Below, piece by piece: positions 22,858 to 34,800 of a stretch of DNA of 36,196 nucleotides (position 1 is its first letter; every line of letters starts with the position of its first letter). This stretch comes from Branchiostoma floridae (lineage: Eukaryota > Chordata > Leptocardii > Amphioxiformes > Branchiostomatidae): assembly GCF_000003815.2 (NCBI RefSeq), contig NC_049984.1, positions 22,571,249 to 22,607,444 of the forward strand, in the 5' to 3' direction. The notes beneath the pieces were generated by a model. It was not told the DNA's origin, did not search any database, and saw nothing but the letters and a program-made list of their open reading frames with translations. The position numbers were made by a program, and so were the translations under genes.

Positions 22858-25800
22858 ATGCCGTCTGAAAGGGCCATGAAGACAGGTAAGTATGAGTAGA
22901 ACTAACAAACTTAATCTCTAAGCACATCCTGCGATGGCATAAGATGGTGCTAAACTGGCCAAGGAGTGTAGTCAGCCAATTGGTGTACATTCGCCATGTA
23001 GGTGGGTAGCTATTACACACTCCTATGCCGGCTTCAATCCTCTGATAGCACTAAAATTTATACTATGCTACCGTAGGATCTGCTTGGAGAGTAGTAGGGA
23101 GTAAGTTTTCGTTGTTGTTTTTTCAGGGTTTGTCTGGTGTTCTTTTATGAGGTATAGGTAGTATATTGGATCGGTCGGACGCTTCAGTGAGCTCGACCCA
23201 ACAATCTGGTCAACTCGAACCAACGATATCTAACTCTATAGCCCTATCCGAGTTGACCAGGGTATTGGGCCGAGTTGACCAGGCTGCTGAGATATTTTAA
23301 AAAGTTAGTAAAGGGCCAAATCGTCCTGATTCCGTAAATATTAACCTACTAAAGGAAAGTAACGCCAACAGGCGCTGCTTCCGGTAAAACAGGTGTATCA
23401 GTCTTTCCTGTGCATGCTTGTAACACATTATGTAGACACCGTAATGGCAGACCAAGAAGCCTTAAGATATTAAAGATGTGACTCCTTGGATACCTGGATA
23501 CTTTATTAGTCCATTAGTTGACATACAAACTTGTGTACGTGTTCTTCTTGTTGCTGTTGCGTAATCAGTGTTGCGGCGGCGTTCTAGTTTTAGATCTTTA
23601 CACAATGACAAAGATATCACCTTTCGTAACATAAACTTAGCGGTTGAAGAAGGCTGGTAACGTGATATTGTCAGATCAATGGTCACGTATACATTATTTT
23701 GATTCTGTGTATTTACAAATCGTGACCATAGCTTGTCTAGAACACGTGATATCGAAAACAGAAGTTCCACTGCAGTATAGGAAGCCTCTTGGGGACAAAA
23801 AAATCTCATCATTTCGAGGTCTATTAAAGTCCGGACCTGAACCTGAACTGCTGGACCTGAATCCGGACCTGAACCTGAACTGCTGGACCTGAATCCGGAC
23901 CTGAACCTGAATATGAGTTTAGGTACGCACCACTATCTGCAGCAGTGCGATGTAATTATGGACGTGACTGCCTCCTACACTGGGACTTCTATTAAATAAA
24001 GGTCATTTGGTCCCGATTACGAAGAAAATGGGCCCACGAGGGGAGCGAGTCGGTAAAAATCACGGCCAGTACTATTCTCGCGACCCAACCTCTGCTTGGA
24101 GAATAGCACTGCACCACAACTTCAACGTGGGGTTGCAGTGAACTTCGCCACACGGACGGCGTCCTTTGTATACGCTCACAATAACCCTCGAAAACAATAC
24201 GCCGTGTTTGTAACGGCGACAAGCATTATGTACTTTGCTTTGGCCTCGCGCCAAATGTAAGCAGTTACCTTTAACGTTTTTGCTTAACGTTTCAGCTAGC
24301 CCGGCGTTCGTGGAATGAGAAAGCTAGGACTGTGACTGGAGCGAAGAGGGGTGATCGATATTATAACTTAGTTCTCGGCCTTACCCAGAAACTAGGTGGA
24401 CACCTTATATTTCGGGACATAATCATAACATCTAAGTATAAATCCTTTTATTGATGTATTTACCATGAAAATCCAAATCGTTGAGATCATTACTTTGCAG
24501 GAGACACCCAGCAACGTTAACGTGAAAGAAAAGAGAAACAACATGGACAATTGAGCTACCACCTTCTTTCTAATTGAAATACGATATGAAAATACTCATC
24601 AAGCATTTTATGAATGTCTTCTTATGTCTTGTTTCTATTTTTGCCAAAAATAAACACTTACAAAGAAAAAAAAATGAAAATATAGATCTAGAATTCAACT
24701 CCTTTGTCTGCACATTGTCAGGACTGCCATTTCGGAAATTACTTTATTTTCTATACATGTATTTGATTTATAACGTTACATGTATATCACAATTGGTAAC
24801 ATCACCAAGGAGGTTATATTTTCGGGTGCGTGTATCTGTTTAAACGTTTGTTTGTTTGTTTGTTTGTTTGTTTGTTTGTTTGTTTGTTTGTGGGAAGCGT
24901 AACTGGAGAAAAAAGTGGATGGATCTTGATGATAGTCAGAATATTGGTAGAGGTTGGAAGGCTTTTGCCCCCCCTACGCGTCTTGATATCTCGTATTTTG
25001 GACATAATTTTTGGTTGGTACTACGTAGAAAGCTCTTATGGCGAGAGGAAGTGACATGGGCCCTCTAGAAACTTTCTTTGGAACTGCAGGGGTCGTTTGA
25101 GTTCCAGACTTTGAAATAGGATGAGACAATAATCGACTTATGAACTTTCGTGCTCTTTAGCCTGTTGGTAACTTTTATGAAGACCAACTAAATTGGTATC
25201 TTGATTATGCAATTTAAGACTGATTTTTTTTAACTAATGAAGTGGTTTGTCCCATTTGTTATTCCCAGGGTCCGCCTGCCCCCCTCCCCCCGGACCAGGT
25301 AAACTCCGTCTGTACAGTATGAGGTTCTGTCCGTACGCACAGCGGACTCGCCTGTTCCTCGCTGCCAAGGGAATACAGTGAGTCAATAATGATTTTTAAC
25401 TCATGCTGGATTTTGTCATAGACAAATTACACTAATGTGGATCCCTGGAAAAGTTTTTAGATGGTGATGTTCACTGTGAAATAATGTAAAGAAAAAGCAC
25501 AGAACACATGTAAGTCCACAATCTTGCGCACACTGAATCAAATTTCTCTAAATTGATATGCACAAACTTGTCTTATGTACATTTGTTTCTGCATCATCCA
25601 TTTCATATTTGTGTATGTATGTTGAACTTGTGTTATCTACTCAGGCCTGTTTTCTATCCATGTTTTCAGCAGAAGGCTTTACATAAACAATGCGCTTCTT
25701 GCCTAATATTAACAAAATGCATGTGATATATATACATATATATGGCCTTCTTCGGTCAATATTGACCATGGTAAAATCCTAATTGATATCAGCCCTACAG

Positions 25801-27824
25801 ATTCGACTATGACTATATTAGTCCTATACGAGAATAGCTTTCTCTGTAAAGCCCCCTTCACACGAGAGTAAGAATGAGCCCGAATTTTCACATTCTGACG
25901 GCAAGAAAAAGCCAGAATTTTCAGTCTCACGGCATTTTGGCTCATTCTTTCTAGTATGAAGGGGATTTAAAGGTCCATTTGGAATTCCCACCCGAATGGC
26001 CCCGAATGTGGTACGAATTTTGCAAATACTTCATTCCGGCTGGTTCTGCTTGATTCCTGCTAATTCGGTTTCAGTCCTTGAATAAAGATGAATATAACAT
26101 ATCCATTTTTGTAATGGAAATATGTCCCCTTTTTTCGACATCCCAAGGTTCGAAACTATCAACGTCAACTTGAAGGACAAGCCAGACTGGTTTCTTGAGA
26201 AGGCCCCGCTAGGCAAGGTGCCTGTACTGGAGAAGGATGGGAAGATTGTGTACGAGTCTCTGGTCTGTAACGAGTACCTGGATGGGATCTACCCCGACAA
26301 ATGTGTCACTCCCAGCGACCCTTTGGAGAAGGCACGTCAGAGCATGGTTCTGGCTCTGTGGGACGCGAAGGTTTGTATCTAGTATATATAGATCTGTTAT
26401 AGCTGATTTCCGACTATCAATGCAAACCTAGTAGTCCAAGAATAACAGTCAACACAAAAATTGGACTCACCCAAATTTTCGACTGACTCACAGCACCAGC
26501 ACTAGTCTTTGTCAAGGAATGAACAATCCACTGCTGTCGTGACGTCACGTTATGTAGATAGAACACGTGACGCAGTGAGCAGTGGATCATACGTTGCAGG
26601 AAGTCTATGGCGCCCACCGTCTCTCTTCAGGGATGGTTTGGGTGACTGCAATTTTTGTGTTGGATATTGCAGTTTAACTAGTCCAATAATGACTTCTACC
26701 AACACCCGTATCTGATAATCATAGGCCTCTGCTTTAAAACTATGCTTTTCAAGCGAAATGATTGTAACTGAATATCGATAGCCTATGGCAAAATTAAAAT
26801 CTTTCCAACTAGGACATATTTAGCCTATATGAACAAGTGGCGTCAATTCTATATTACCGTGTAGGTGTTTGTTGCCTTTTGTTCGAACATTTTCGACACC
26901 TTTGTAACAATCTATTAAACTGATATGAACAATGTCTAAGGTTTGCTTGAGGTTCTAGATATTTTATGCCGTGTTCCAACATGCTAGAAAAATGCATTTA
27001 ATATTTGTATTAGAGTCTAAACTGTTCCAAGGTAGATTCAGCACTCACTTGTTGTAACATATGTTAAAGCGTTTTGAAGATGGGTCACTGGGTACGTTGG
27101 GAAGAAAGCAATTCACACATCATTACAAAGTGCGGGGAAACATACAAAAATCATAACGATCTATCAACACGTTCTTGAATTATTCTCCTTAAACTTTGAA
27201 ACAAACACAAATAAACACACACACAGACACACAAACACACAGACACACACACACGGCTACATAAATTATGTCTGGAATCCATCCATAGACAGCTCACCAC
27301 AAAAGCTGTGAAATCTAAAAAGATACATACAGAAGCAGTCAAAAGAGCCAGGTTTGATAGTGACTACATTTAGGAGGGTAATACTAGTAACCCAAATCCA
27401 AAAAAATCCTTGTGGTGACTCAGAATTGACTCTATACCCCACATCCTGACTATTCCCATCACAGGTGATTGGTTTCTACTACAAGTTGATGACGGGGAAG
27501 GAAGACGAGCGCCCAGCCCTGGGCAAGCAGTTCCTCGACGGCCTCCAGTTCATCGAGAAAGCCCTGACACAACCGTTCTTCTCCGGAAACAAGGCCGGTG
27601 CGCTGGACTACAACCTGTGGCCGTGGTTCGAGCGACTCTGTATGCTGAAACCCATCGGTGTGGAGCTCTCCGTGGACAAGTTTCCTCAGCTTACCGCCTG
27701 GATGGAGCGTATGCTGCAGCTGCCTGAAGTCAAGACCTGCTACTTCTCACCGGAGGCTCATGCCCAGTTCGGTAAATCCTGGATGGCAGGCAGTCCTGAC
27801 TACGACATTGGATTGGAGGAATAA
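22858..27824 (+). CDS. Omega-class glutathione S-transferase, tandem copy A
   Basis: This is a cytosolic omega GST, a family with thioltransferase and dehydroascorbate-reductase activity that uses an active-site Cys. Exons: 22858-22885, 25269-25377, 26148-26370, 27465-27824. They make 720 nt, 239 residues plus TAA (human GSTO1 has 241). The N-terminal thioredoxin-fold domain carries [15 protein letters not shown] with the catalytic Cys at residue 30 (Cys32 in human GSTO1). Lys57, Val70-Pro71 (cis-Pro) and Glu82-Ser83 correspond to the human glutathione-binding residues. The C-terminal helical domain includes [11 protein letters not shown] (human IDYLIWPWFER). The Pro-rich segment before the first strand is typical of omega GSTs. 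The start is the first in-frame ATG and matches the paralogue (SERAMKTG). Transcribed divergently from CCNDBP1. Intron phases (1, 2, 0) are identical in copy B. Confidence 0.95.
22914..23095. mobile_element. MITE with CTCCAAGCAGATCCTACGG ends, copy 1
   Basis: The left end ATCTCTAAGCACATCCTGCG pairs with the right end read inwards, CTCTCCAAGCAGATCCTACG then GTAGCATAGTAT. Lies 30 bp into intron 1 of GST copy A. Confidence 0.65.
23831..23912 (+). repeat. Tandem 32-bp repeat, 2.5 copies, within a MITE remnant
   Basis: The unit starts CCGGACCTGAACCTGAACTG and is 32 bp long. Two identical copies (23831-23862, 23863-23894) are followed by an 18-bp partial. The same CCGGACCTGAACCTGA wording occurs inside the 150-602 MITE, so this looks like local expansion in a decayed copy. 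Confidence 0.7.
23915..24800. other. GST copy A intron 1, middle part, no gene recognised
   Basis: The first 400 bp are richer in GC and CpG (for example TTCGCCACACGGACGGCG); the rest is AT-rich. No splice-bounded exon or paired repeat found. It may hold decayed element sequence. Confidence 0.35.
24805..25255 (+). repeat. Large interspersed repeat family, copy 2, with (GTTT)n
   Basis: It begins CACCAAGGAGGTTATATTTT, carries (GTTT) repeats at 24846-24890, then TAACTGGAGAAAAAAGTGGA and GATCTTGATGATAG, and ends TTGATTATGCAATTTAAGAC. Copy 3 begins with a similar GCCAAGAAGATTATGTTTTT. It stops just before GST copy A exon 2 (25269). Confidence 0.5.
25853..26085. mobile_element. MITE of the CCTTCACACGAGA family, copy 2
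   Basis: CCCCCTTCACACGAGAGTAA with GAATGAGCC pairs with GGCTCATTCTTTCTAGTATG then AAGGGG at 25928-25963. The shared outer segment follows (CCATTTGGAATTCCCACC, CTTCATTCCGGCTGGTTCTG, CTTGATTCCTGCTAATTCGG). It ends about 60 bp before GST copy A exon 3. Confidence 0.6.
26440..26660 (-). repeat. Three-copy repeat family, copy 3, reverse orientation
   Basis: The minus strand reads CGCCATAGACTTCCTGCAAC, then GATCCACTGCTCACTG and GTTCTATCTACATAACGTG. The copy carries two extra GTGACG-type motifs and lies in intron 3 of GST copy A. Confidence 0.55.
27145..27260 (+). repeat. Non-LTR tail fragment followed by a CA-rich microsatellite
   Basis: GATCTATCAACACGTTCTTG resembles GATCCGTCAACACATTCTTG at 8662-8681, and ACACACAGACACACAAACAC follows. 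Lies in intron 3 of GST copy A; I see no gene in the rest of 26665-27464. Confidence 0.45.
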
Positions 27825-28500
27825 ACACTGTACATTGGCTGCCTACACTGATTGAGTGCCATACATTCCATCTAATTAAGAGAAGAGAAGAGATGTTTAT
27901 CTTAAAAGGCATATGTGTCTTGTGATTGAAGCTAAAGAGTAAGCTACAACTGGTTATTGGACACCAAAGATTTAATGCTGCTATCAAGATCTATGTATCG
28001 ATCTATCATCTTTAAGCTTGAAGTTGGAACTCATGTGTGAACCTTTTACATCTATCAGTTCATTCACTGGCCATGGGAAGCTTTCGTGTATAATTATGTT
28101 TGTGAGACCCCCTCCGAAAGGATATGTTTATGACAAGATCATGTTTAATCTTGTAATTTTGTAGTAAATTTGAAATAAATGGTAATTTGGCTGCTTGGCT
28201 GTAGCTGTGTATGGTAATATCTAGAGTTCTAGACAGAACTTCAATATGAAACTTGTTGATACACTTTATAAATAGGTTCTAGCTCATCTCAGAACAAGTG
28301 CACTTTTAAAATGCTGTAGGACTTACTAAGCCCTTGCTGGTTGAAAATTGGACAAACAATGTCACAAAATGTATACACAAAGGCCCACATCACCAATGTA
28401 TCAAGTTCGTGGTAGCCTGAAATAATGACCATTGTAAACATGATTTTATGACGTATGTTGTACATAGCGCATATATGGTATTCAAGTATACCATCGGGAG
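27825..28500. other. GST copy A 3' UTR and downstream spacer
   Basis: Untranslated sequence to about 28200, then AT-rich spacer. No other gene seen. Confidence 0.5.
28174..28179 (+). terminator. Poly(A) signal for GST copy A
   Basis: AATAAA lies 350 bp downstream of the TAA stop and is followed by a G/T-rich stretch (GGTAATTTGGCTGCTTGG), as expected for a cleavage signal. Confidence 0.5.
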
Positions 28501-28514
28501 TAAAGTTTCTTGGT

Positions 28515-28649
28515 AACGCTTAACGGTGAATTCGGGATAACAAATAACGCTTGACGTATACTATAGCATTACAACGACCAACAACGCTTCACGAATAATA
28601 TACCGATAGCGCTTAACGTTGAAGTAGAGCGGGTCGGCAACGTTTAACG
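28515..28649 (+). repeat. Five degenerate copies of AACGCTTAACG at about 31-bp spacing
   Basis: The motif starts at 28515, 28546, 28583, 28608 and 28639 (AACGCTTAACG, AACGCTTGACG, AACGCTTCACG, AGCGCTTAACG, AACGTTTAACG). Intervals are 31, 37, 25 and 31 bp. The sequence between motifs is not repeated. Lies between the GST copies, downstream of the copy A poly(A) signal. Function unknown. Confidence 0.55.
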
Positions 28650-29030
28650 GAAAAAGGCATGTAGACCCTCGTCAATATGGGTATACTTACTTGTGAAAAA
28701 AAGACATTTCTCCATCTTGCATTTCCGCACCCCCATGAGAAAGTGGGATGCTCAGCTTGATTGTTTTTTATAGCCCGAACTGCTGATGGACCCGTCCAAA
28801 GGTGCTGGTTGGGAGGGGGTGACAGGCCACTTGCAGACTGACCTTGAATAGAAAGTTTCTCGGAAATGCGTTTAATATTGATATTAATACATAATATGAT
28901 GGCAGTTGACAGAACGGGTTAGCTTTGAGGGTAAGTTTGAAAGGTCTGAAGTTTGAAAGCAATGATACCCTTCTTTGCAAGTACCTCTTTCCCATGGAAT
29001 CACATGGTTGACGGTTGAACGCGGTAGAGA

Positions 29031-29175
29031 AAAATCTCCAAGCAGATCCTACGGTGCCATAAGATAGTATCAAAAGCTGGCCAAGGAGTATAGCCGGCCA
29101 AAGGTAGCCAAACGGGCACCTGTGGGTTTGATACTATATTACACCACCGTGGATCTGCTTGGAGATTAGTATAGA
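29031..29175. mobile_element. MITE with CTCCAAGCAGATCCTACGG ends, copy 2
   Basis: ATCTCCAAGCAGATCCTACG then GTGCCATAAGATAGTATC at the left pairs with GATACTATATTACACCACC then GTGGATCTGCTTGGAGAT at the right. Length 145 bp. It ends about 120 bp upstream of the GST copy B start codon. Confidence 0.7.
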
Positions 29176-29176
29176 A

Positions 29177-29186
29177 CGCATGCGCA
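29177..29186. promoter_or_regulatory. NRF1-like site upstream of GST copy B
   Basis: CGCATGCGCA (reverse complement TGCGCATGCG) matches ten bases of the NRF1 consensus. It lies about 110 bp upstream of the copy B start codon, just outside a MITE that ends near 29175. No ARE-type TGACNNNGC was seen here, unlike copy A. Confidence 0.35.
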
Positions 29187-29294
29187 ATCAGTATCATAGT
29201 GTAAAGTTCATAGTTCACCAAGAGGTATTTAGGTCGGCGGGCGCCGCAGCCATACGAATGTCCGGTTCAGAATTTTGAGCTCTGAATAGAAGCC

Positions 29295-31857
29295 ATGTCG
29301 TCTGAAAGGGCGATGAAGACAGGTGAGTTTGTGAAGGAGGTAGTGGTCAAACTGGGGATTAGGTAATATTATGATACAGGTTTCAGGGCTCGAAATAACA
29401 TTTTACAGTGTTACCAGCGGAACCCGGAAGTCAAGTCGGTCACCGCACACAGTTTCGGAACGTCAAAGAACCCTGAAATTCCTGAACTTTAAATGTTTGA
29501 ATGACTTTGATAAGTACTATGACAGACATCTTATTATCTAACACTTAGATGTCAAGAATGTAACGTTAGTTGTATAACATACGTGGTCATGGAACCGTGT
29601 GCAGGCATGCTTGGAAAATGATGATGCGAGAAGGAATCAATGGATTTATTTGATTTTGGGCTGTTGATGGCAAACATATACCAATATGCAAATTTTGTGA
29701 ATTATAACTAATAATCTGTGACACCTGTCTTCTAGGGTCCGCCTGCCCCCCTCCCCCCGGACCAGGTAAACTCCGTCTGTACAGTATGAGGTTCTGTCCG
29801 TACGCACAGCGGACTCGCCTGTTCCTCGCTGCCAAGGGAATAGAGTGAGTTCACTTCAATTGTTAGCTTCGCCAAGAAGATTATGTTTTTGCCGACTTGG
29901 GTCTGTATGTAGGTCAACAGGATATAACTCGAGAAATTGTGGATGGAACTTTTTTATTTTTTGCAGGTGTGTAGCGGTTGTTGAAAGGCATGCCTAGTTC
30001 GAAAATGGGTTACCTGGCGTTTTCCTATGGTACATTAGCGAGCTTGGTATTTTTTTGGTGTTTTTTCGGGAAGCATAAGTCAAAATGTAGCTGGGCGATT
30101 TCCACGATATTTGGCAGGTCTGTAGCGGTTGTGGAAAGGATTGTCATGTGCGAGAATGGTTTAGCTACCTTTTACCTATGGTGCTGTAGCTGGCTTTGTA
30201 TGTAAGTGCGTTTGTCTGTATGCAAGATAACTCGAGATGTTCTTGATGGATGCTAATGATATTTGGTTGATAGGTAGGGGACACAGAAAGGAAGGTCAAG
30301 TTCGATAATGGGCCTCCTGGCAAATTGTTTTGGTACTGCAAGTGAGCATCAAAGTTTGCGCCTAAATTTTCCAGAAGTGCCAGGTTCATGATTTTTTACT
30401 GGTGGATAGCTGTTGGTACTAGGAGTCAATGGTCTAATTTTGGGCCCCCTAGCAGCTTGTTTGGAATTGCAGTGGGTCTTATATTTCGTAACTTTTTAGA
30501 TGGATAACTCCTGAGGGGATTGATGGATATTTTTGTTTTTGGTAGGTAGGTACTTTGGATGATTATCAACATAATGAGATGCAAATCATATAAATCACTC
30601 TGTATCTAATATAATTACTTAGGGAAACTTCTATAACGGTTGAAAAATAATTGTGACGGAGTCACCTGAAAGGACTTGAATCGACCCATAGATGTCTAAA
30701 AATAGAGAAGAAGTAGGTCAAGGGAGCCAGTGGAAGCAGAGGCTCCCTGATAAACAAACGTTGTCTTGGAAGCATGAAATTCTGATTGACCAGGGATGTT
30801 ACCAGGTCATCCGTGTACTATTCGGCCAGGCTGGAGTCTGGTAGAGACTACTGGCTGAAAAAGTGCCTATAAATGGTCATGGTTCATGTCAGCAAAAAAC
30901 AAAGCCTGACCGTGTCCAACACGTATCTATAAAATTAAGCAATTAAACAGCTTGCTGTATTGATGTCAATACGACGGCACGCAGCAAAGGATTCATAGCA
31001 GTTGAAATATAACATATCTATATACAAGTGTTGCTTATATCTATATACAGATCAACAATAAAAGCAACACTATATAATGGGAACGGTAAAAATGTAGTAG
31101 AGGGAACTTGACGAATATCACTTGATATAAAGATGTAGAGCTAATATCTACGAGACACTTCAGGTGTATTTTCTTATGATGGACTGCAAGGAAACTTGGT
31201 GTTCCATGTGTCAGTAACACTACAAGGGTCTAAACAAACGAATAAGCACTATGGAAAGTTAGTAATATAACATAACTGAACAATGACGGCTTGTAACACA
31301 TAGTAGCTACATCTGTGAACTAGGTTAAAACAACAAGTGACCAAGTGCTGGGACAAGACAAACCCAACATGTTGCAGAACAGCACTTAGGTCAAAAGGGT
31401 CACCGTCAATTATCCACGCGTGCCTCAACTCTTAACAGAGATGTCATATTGTAAGGGAAAGGTCGGCTAGAAAGAACTGACATCATTGCGAGAAATACAA
31501 ATCGCCAAAGGTGACAGGCGGCTGTCATCGGACAGTCGCAGAAATCATAACCTTGGACTCTGTAAAATACCTCTGACTTAACTCGCGACTGCAAAACTTT
31601 ACTTTCTATTTTCATGAGATGGAAACTAACGTTCACCAAGGCGGGGGTCGTAGCAATCCTTACATATGGCCCTTAGATGACCCTTGGTGAGTTAAAAAGG
31701 TCCGTAAATTGGAAGGACCAACAGTGGCCGGGGTTTGGTGTCAGTGACGAATGCAATTATCGGCGTGTTCCTGTGGTTTCCAGGTTTCCAAGACCTACTC
31801 ACATACCAAATATCACTACAATCCATTCAGCCGGTCTTCAATTTGCTGGTTTCTACA

Positions 31858-31889
<32 letters not shown>

Positions 31890-34800
31890 GCATACATACA
31901 TACATACAAACGCTACCCAAAACATAACCAGCTCTCCGAAAGTAATTATGACAACACAAAATAGAACAGTAACCTCATACCTGTACAAATTGTTCTGATT
32001 ATGCAAAGACATTCATTCACATCGCCAAAAAATTTGCTGCATTATGTACACCAACAGAATAGACTAATCTACTCACAATGTTCATAATCCAACCAACCAC
32101 TACATGTGACTAGATAACATATGGACTTATACACATTAATCATTCAAAAAGAACGATCTTCCATAGAAATTGTTTATTTGGCGAAGATATGTGTTCGAGA
32201 AACTCTAGTTTACTCTGTTATTAGTACAACCAGTAGGTAATTCTATTTCACTTACCTATATATCCGTGTAATTATTCGATAAGAATCAAATGACACCAAT
32301 CTGGCATAAGATTTTTTTTAAGAGTAATTACATAAACCATTGTTTCTTTCTGCTTCACAGCATGTGTCACTTAAGGTGCACTCTCACTGCACTTGCGTCA
32401 CGCTTGCGTCACTGTGGGGTTCCAAAGATACTCAACAAATTTCAGACATAAAGAACTAATTTCTTACTTTTTGTGTATTTCGTCGTCTTCTAAGTCATAC
32501 TTTTATGTATTACGCAATATATGAATTGTAAGAAATCGTACAAAATAACGAAACAGTGACGCCATGAGCGAACCCCCAAGCGCAGTGAGAGTGCATCTTT
32601 ATGCTATACATGCTATATTTTCTGCTGATAAAAAAATCAAAAGCATGCGTTTGTTGAGCTGAGAACGGCCGCATTTTTATCATAATAAAGATCCATCTGC
32701 CTTTATGCTATTCACAGACAGGCAGACAGACCCACAAACAGACAGACGCAGCCCCGAAAACACCCAACCATCTTGTGGCGATTTGGTTATGACATTTCAG
32801 TTGTCCTCGTTTTGTTAATATCCCAAGGTACGAAACCATCAACATCCACCTGAGAGAGAAACCAGAGTGGTTCCTTGAGAAGACCCCGCTAGGCAAGGTA
32901 CCTGTACTGGAGAAGGATGGGAAGATAGTGTACGAGTCTCTGGTCTGTAACGAGTACCTGGACGGGATCTACCCGGACAAACGTGTAACTCCCAGCGACC
33001 CTCTGGAGAAGGCACGTCAGAGCATGGTTCTGGCCTTGTTTGATGCAAAGGTTTGTATATGTTAGCTTAGCCTGGATGACAAACTGTTTCCAGGGCTTTC
33101 ACAGTTCCTCGACTCCAGGGCCATTTTACATACCACAAAGGGAATTTATCACAGGCTCCTAGTTAGACCCTGAGGCCTGTGTTAAAATTTCCTTGGGGGC
33201 ATGCTAAAGCTGACCTGTGTAGGCCCTGAAAGTAGTCTGATATCTGACACGTTGCAATGGGATGTATAAGAACATTCCCCTTCACAGGAGAAGCGGAATG
33301 AGCTGGAATGCCGTCTGAATGAAATTATTTGTAAATTCCTGGGAGTTCGTGTAGTGTATTCTTTAAATTCTCACTGCATTCCAGATATTTGGGCCTATCA
33401 TAGTCTTGTAGCCGTCCCGAATGTTTTTGTCATGCTCAAAACATTCGAGGTGCAATTGAGGTGGACAAATATCGAACGGCATTCAAAGTGTATTCTAACT
33501 ATTCTAACTGCATTACGACGGCATTCTATGGGTAACAGGTTGTTTCGCAACAATGTCAGTTCGCAACCATCAGTTCGCAACAAGGCAAGTCGTTTCGCAA
33601 CATTTGAATGTTATTAATCTTGATAGTCTAATGATATTAGAAATTGTATTCTTAACATAATTATACTCCTACTCCTCCGCGTAAAAATCTTAGCGGGTGC
33701 GACAGACAACCCCGGCGGCAGAGGAACATGGACCCGACAGCCCGATGATTTTCATACGCCGGGCGGTACACAGTTTCATACACGGCGTGCACAGATAACA
33801 GTATAATTATGTTAGGAATAAGATTTCTAATACTATTAGGCTATCAAGTTTAATAACATTCAAATGTTGCGAAACGACTTGAACTTTGTTGCGAACTGAC
33901 ATTGTTGCGAAACAACCTGCAGCTGTAACCCATTCTACAGCATTCCAACATCATTCAAAACATTCTGATCTCAATCGACGGAGAACCGTCAAAAGAATGA
34001 ACACAAATATCGGAATGCAGTTTCCTAAAATGTACTACGAATACCCAGGAATATACAAGAATTTTTATTCAGAAGGCATTCAGGCTCATTCTGCCTCCCA
34101 TGTGAAGAGGCATTAGGTACATTTGGAATTCCCGTTCGAATGTCGCATAAATTTTGCACATTCTTCATTCCGGCTGGTTTTGCTTGATTCCTGCTGATTC
34201 GGTTTCAGTGTAAAGGCCATATTAATGAGAACACATACTAATTTGGTGTGCCAATGACACTTTCTATAGATAAGAACTGTACATTTGCATCTAAGACCAG
34301 TATATATCATTAGTTATTGTTAGTTGTCATCAATGCACCCTAGTAGTTCAAGTAGTACAGATATACAATGAGAAAGGTGTTCCGTTAGTAATATAGTACG
34401 TTTTGTCTGTAAAATAAACCTTCTACATCAGTTTTTCTAACCTGAAATGTAGCCATTGTTTACACAGGTTAGCCCTAGATCTCCAGCAGCAGTGCCAACA
34501 TATCCCCAAGCTTTGAGGAAAGTTTGCCACATTCTCTCGCTCAAATCTATATTACTAGTACTCTCATGTAATGTTACTCTCACATAATGTTACGCTTAGG
34601 TCACATTTCCGAAACGGGGCCCGGCCGGGATGTTTGCGGAAACAAAAAAAAATTGAACTGTTTATCAATGAATATGCACAAATAATGCTACTTTTTTTTT
34701 AAGTTCTATGTGTTTTGTTGCCTTTCTTGTCACATTTTTCGTTTCCGAAAGCTACCCGGCCGGGTCCCCAGTTAGGCTTAAGTCACATTTCCAAACCGGG

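Noticed and set aside
24846-24890. (GTTT)n as a regulatory or coding repeat (it reads as VCLF repeats)
   Set aside because: Plain microsatellite within an interspersed repeat; no splice-bounded frame.
26417-26617. 66-codon minus-strand frame resembling frames in two other places ([10 protein letters not shown]-like)
   Set aside because: The other two copies at 6225 and 19350 keep only part of it, and one has a stop. Similarity is explained by the shared repeat family; no known protein motif.
31854-31909. CRISPR-like or satellite array
   Set aside because: It is a simple tetranucleotide microsatellite with no spacers.
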